From positions 1 through 7,481 of the forward strand of contig JAGSYM010000072.1 of NCBI GenBank assembly GCA_018262395.1: 7,481 nt of DNA, written 5' to 3'. Source of the DNA: Nitrospirota bacterium (GTDB lineage Bacteria; Nitrospirota; Thermodesulfovibrionia; Thermodesulfovibrionales; SM23-35). Shown piece after piece: positions 5,333 through 7,481 of this stretch. A model generated the notes under the pieces. The model worked only from the letters and a program-made list of their open reading frames with translations, had not been told where the DNA came from and did not search any database. The position numbers and the translations under genes are program-made. Each line of letters opens with the position of its first letter. Within the stretch, counting starts at the first letter, position 1.

Positions 5333-6439
5333 TTATGGTTTCCAGTGTTCCACAAATTTACCGCCTTTTGTCATCCAGATAACATACGGTAAAACTGTTA
5401 CATCGCCTTTTGCGTCAAAGGTAATCTTTCCCAGAGCAACATCAAATTCCAGCGAATGTAGTTTGTCACTGATCACCTTGCCCTCAATGCTCTGAGCCTC
5501 TTTGATTGCGGTCAGAAGAATGTTCGCTGCATCATATGCATAAATGGAATACGGTCCGATCTCCCCGAAACGGGCGCGGTAGCGTTCAATGAAACTTTTC
5601 GCGCTTGGTATATTATTCGGATCAGGACTGAATGTGAGAAGAGTGCCCTCTGCTGCCTCATTTCCGGCAATCTCTATGAATTTTGCGTCTATTGTTCCGT
5701 CACCACTCATGAAAGGAGCATTTAGGCCAAGCTCCTTTGCCTGTTTTACCAGGAGTCCGGCCTCGGGATAGATGCCTCCAAAAAAGATGAGTTCCGGATT
5801 CTTGCTTTTGACTGCTGTCAGAATCATCTTAAAGTCCTTGTCACCCTGCACGATACCTCCATAATAGACAACTTCAACTCCAGCTCCGAGAAATCTCTTG
5901 AACTCATCAGCAAGCCCCTGTCCATATGTCGTTTTATCATGGAGGACAGCAACACGCTTTAATGTAAGGATCTGCGAAGCATATTCTGCTCCGACCTTTC
6001 CCTGCTGATCATCTCTGCCGCATACCCTGAATACATTGGTGTATCCTTTTTCTGTAAGCTGAGGGTTTGTTGAACCGGGTGAAATCATGGGAATCCCTGC
6101 CCTGTGGTAGACATCGGAGGCGGGGATGGAACAGCTCGAATTGAAGTGGCCGATCACTCCTGCCACACCTTCATTCACCATTTTATTTGCTACAGAAACA
6201 GCCTGTTTCGGATCATGCTGGTCATCGCTGACGATTAACTCAATTTTTTTACCGAGGACTCCGCCCTTGCTGTTCCACTCCTCAACAGCGAGAGTCGCGC
6301 CGTTCTTGAAGTCCATGCCCATTTTTGCCTGGTCGCCTGTAATGGGACCGGCAATACCAATTCTGATCACATCTTCTTTCTTCTGGCAGCCAAAGGATAA
6401 GAGGCAAAGGCATAAGAGGGGAAAAAGGATTTTTTTCAT
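5333..6439 (-). CDS. LivJ/LivK-like branched-chain amino acid binding lipoprotein
   Basis: This 368-residue protein is a type I periplasmic solute-binding protein (Peripla_BP_6 / LivJ family). Residues 1-18 form a signal peptide ending in LLSFGC, so Cys18 is the probable lipidation site. The -3 residue is Ser, which is tolerated but not ideal. The mature protein starts with RIGIAGPITGDQAKMG (26-41) and contains GGVLGKKIEL, SDDQHDP, IGHFNSSCSIPAS (96-108) and the hinge-side block GYTNVFRVCGRDDQQG. Thr124 and Asp143 align, from memory, with LivJ residues that hold the ligand's amino and carboxyl groups, so an amino acid ligand is likely. The start is the ATG at 6439, with GGGAGG at 6445-6450 just upstream. 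The frame stays open to 6562 but that part lies inside thiE. No permease or ATPase gene is adjacent, so its transporter must be encoded elsewhere, or the protein has a receptor role. Confidence 0.92.
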   Translation of the reverse strand: MKKILFPLLCLCLLSFGCQKKEDVIRIGIAGPITGDQAKMGMDFKNGATLAVEEWNSKGGVLGKKIELIVSDDQHDPKQAVSVANKMVNEGVAGVIGHFNSSCSIPASDVYHRAGIPMISPGSTNPQLTEKGYTNVFRVCGRDDQQGKVGAEYASQILTLKRVAVLHDKTTYGQGLADEFKRFLGAGVEVVYYGGIVQGDKDFKMILTAVKSKNPELIFFGGIYPEAGLLVKQAKELGLNAPFMSGDGTIDAKFIEIAGNEAAEGTLLTFSPDPNNIPSAKSFIERYRARFGEIGPYSIYAYDAANILLTAIKEAQSIEGKVISDKLHSLEFDVALGKITFDAKGDVTVLPYVIWMTKGGKFVEHWKP

Positions 6440-6440
6440 G

Positions 6441-7061
6441 TTAACCTCCCGAGGAATGAATGATATCCAAAAACCTTCCTGCATTTTCTTTGATATCGCC
6501 CTTGAGAATTGCTGATGCCACGGCAACTGCATCAATGCCTGTCTCAAAAACCGAGCGAACATTTTCGAGATGAATGCCGCCTATCGCTACAATCGGAATG
6601 TGTACCCGGCTTCTGACCTGGGCAAGCTGAGCAGTTCCCTTCGGACGGCCAGCATCTTTTGTATCTGTAAGAAAAATAGGGCCAAAACCAATATAGTCAG
6701 CCCCCAATGCTTCGGCATCGACTGCCTGCTCCATCGAGTGGGACGAGAGGCCGATCAATCTGTCTCTGCCAAGCATTTCCCGGGCTTTTTGTGCAGGCAG
6801 GTCATCCTGACCCAGATGCACTCCGTCTGCGTCTACGGCGAGTGCAATATCAGTATGGTCATTGACTATGAGTACTGCGTTGTACTCCCTTGTGATGCTT
6901 CTGAGGATCAGGGCGTTTCTGTAAATGTCCCGTCTTGATCCTTCCTTGTCCCTGTATTGCACCCATTTCACTCCGGACTCGAGCACCAACCGTACCATAT
7001 CTTCATAGGGGAGACTGCATACCTTACGATCAGTGATAAAGCAAAGCCCGCCCAGGTACAT
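6441..7061 (-). CDS. thiE: Thiamine phosphate synthase
   Basis: This 206-residue TIM-barrel enzyme joins the pyrimidine (HMP-PP) and thiazole phosphate halves to give thiamine phosphate. The family motifs appear in order: WVQYRDKE (33-40, usual VQLR-K), VNDH (66-69), DGVHLGQDDLP (79-89), GLSSHS (104-109), YIGFGPIFLTDTKD (123-136) with TKD of the phosphate-contact loop, and AIGGI (159-163). The length is normal for the family. TenI-like regulators look similar but usually lose part of the YxGxGP and TKxD blocks, and all are intact here, so an active synthase is likely. The ATG at 7061 lies 5 nt after the accC stop and lacks a clear Shine-Dalgarno site, so its translation is probably coupled to accC. 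Its stop is separated from the next start by a single base. No TPP riboswitch is seen in front of it, as expected for an internal operon gene. Confidence 0.95.
   Translation of the reverse strand: MYLGGLCFITDRKVCSLPYEDMVRLVLESGVKWVQYRDKEGSRRDIYRNALILRSITREYNAVLIVNDHTDIALAVDADGVHLGQDDLPAQKAREMLGRDRLIGLSSHSMEQAVDAEALGADYIGFGPIFLTDTKDAGRPKGTAQLAQVRSRVHIPIVAIGGIHLENVRSVFETGIDAVAVASAILKGDIKENAGRFLDIIHSSGG
6445..6450 (-). promoter_or_regulatory. Shine-Dalgarno site of the binding-protein gene, nested in the end of thiE
   Basis: The minus strand reads GGGAGG followed by TTAAC and the ATG at 6439. The same bases encode the last glycines of ThiE, so the site is read by ribosomes finishing thiE. It settles the start of the lipoprotein gene. 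Confidence 0.85.
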
Positions 7062-7066
7062 AACGG

Positions 7067-7481
7067 CTAAACATTTTCCCGGGTGCTGTCGAGCTTCTCA
7101 ATGAAATTGGTGTGAAAATGTCCACTGATGAAATCAGGATTATTCAGGACTTTCTTATGGAACGGGATGGTGGTATTCACCCCTTCGATGATGAATTCTT
7201 CAAGCGCACTCCTCATTTTCATAATCGCCTCTGACCGGTCTTTCCCGTAAACGATCAGCTTGGCAATGAGCGAGTCATAGTGAGACGGAATGATATACCC
7301 GTTGTATATTGCAGTATCCACCCTCACGCCCGGGCCACCGGGAAAGGACAGAAATGTGATTGTGCCGGGTGAAGGGATGAAGCGTTCAGGATCTTCTGCG
7401 TTAATCCGGCATTCTATGGCATGACCTGACGGTTTTATCTGGTTCTGTCTGTATTCGAGCGGAAGTCCCGCTGCAAGTTTT
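7067..7481 (-). CDS. accC: Acetyl-CoA carboxylase biotin carboxylase subunit (C-terminal 137 residues)
   Basis: The open frame runs from the right edge of the window to a TAG at 7069-7067, so the gene's start is outside. The visible 137 residues match the end of biotin carboxylase, which carboxylates the biotin of the carrier protein AccB using ATP and bicarbonate in the first step of fatty-acid synthesis. Diagnostic blocks are GHAIECRINAEDP (visible residues 19-31), FIPSPGTITF, GPGVRVDTAIY, the C-domain IPSHYDSLIAKLIVYGKDR, and FIIEGVNTT. About 310 residues should be missing upstream, given a family length near 450. The short reading that begins at GTG 7327 is only an internal codon of this frame. 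It is the first visible gene of the minus-strand operon, with thiE 5 nt downstream. The end HTNFIEKL is the usual family C-terminus, so the 3' end is complete. Confidence 0.95.
   Translation of the reverse strand, partial: KLAAGLPLEYRQNQIKPSGHAIECRINAEDPERFIPSPGTITFLSFPGGPGVRVDTAIYNGYIIPSHYDSLIAKLIVYGKDRSEAIMKMRSALEEFIIEGVNTTIPFHKKVLNNPDFISGHFHTNFIEKLDSTRENV

Noticed and set aside
6440..6562. N-terminal extension of the binding-protein frame to an ATG at 6562
   Set aside because: It overlaps thiE and would bury the lipoprotein signal peptide. The ATG at 6439 has a strong Shine-Dalgarno site.
7062..7066. TPP riboswitch in front of thiE
   Set aside because: Only 5 nt separate accC and thiE. 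Any riboswitch would have to lie upstream of the operon, outside the window.

Overview
The window looks like chromosomal housekeeping and metabolic DNA from a free-living, probably diderm bacterium of moderate GC content. The evidence is a lipoprotein-type, LivJ-like solute-binding protein, Shine-Dalgarno sites of the AGGAGG type, and many ATGA or near-zero gene junctions. The two palindromic elements in the 810-1163 gap resemble dispersed repeats I associate with environmental Nitrospirota (Thermodesulfovibrionia) and deltaproteobacterial-type genomes. That assignment is a weak inference from memory, not a result. I see no phage, transposase, CRISPR array, tRNA or rRNA, and no convincing sign of an undescribed defence or biosynthetic system.

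Layout: (1) 21-809, minus strand: a two-gene unit encoding an isochorismatase-like cysteine hydrolase followed 6 nt later by a small DUF2007-type protein. (2) 810-1163: a 354-base non-coding region with a double-hairpin repeat (865-938), a small dyad (975-989), a perfect extended -10 promoter (1046-1054) and a second two-hairpin palindrome (1080-1150) that would lie in the leader of the next gene. (3) 1170-1855, plus strand: a TrmJ/SpoU-family tRNA 2'-O-methyltransferase gene broken between its conserved motifs by what looks like a small out-of-frame deletion. (4) 1915-2658, minus strand: an SPL-like radical SAM protein, convergent with the broken trmJ. (5) 2659-2799: a divergent promoter region. 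(6) 2800-3744, plus strand: RluD-family 23S rRNA pseudouridine synthase. (7) 3728-7481, minus strand: a tightly packed five-gene operon, in transcription order accC (5' end outside the window), thiE, a LivJ-like branched-chain amino acid binding lipoprotein, a nitroreductase-family flavoprotein, and a phosphofructokinase. Its junctions are 5 nt, 1 nt, 13 nt and a 4-nt ATGA overlap.

Functionally the operon joins fatty-acid precursor supply (biotin carboxylase), thiamine phosphate synthesis, amino-acid capture, a flavin redox enzyme and the committing step of glycolysis. No single pathway explains the set, so shared growth-linked expression is the more likely reason for the grouping. RluD and the TrmJ remnant belong to RNA modification. 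The items most worth a second look are the interrupted trmJ, the Gly/Lys signature of the phosphofructokinase active site, the 17-nt tail-to-tail overlap of rluD and the phosphofructokinase gene, the solute-binding protein with no visible permease, and the two palindromic repeats.
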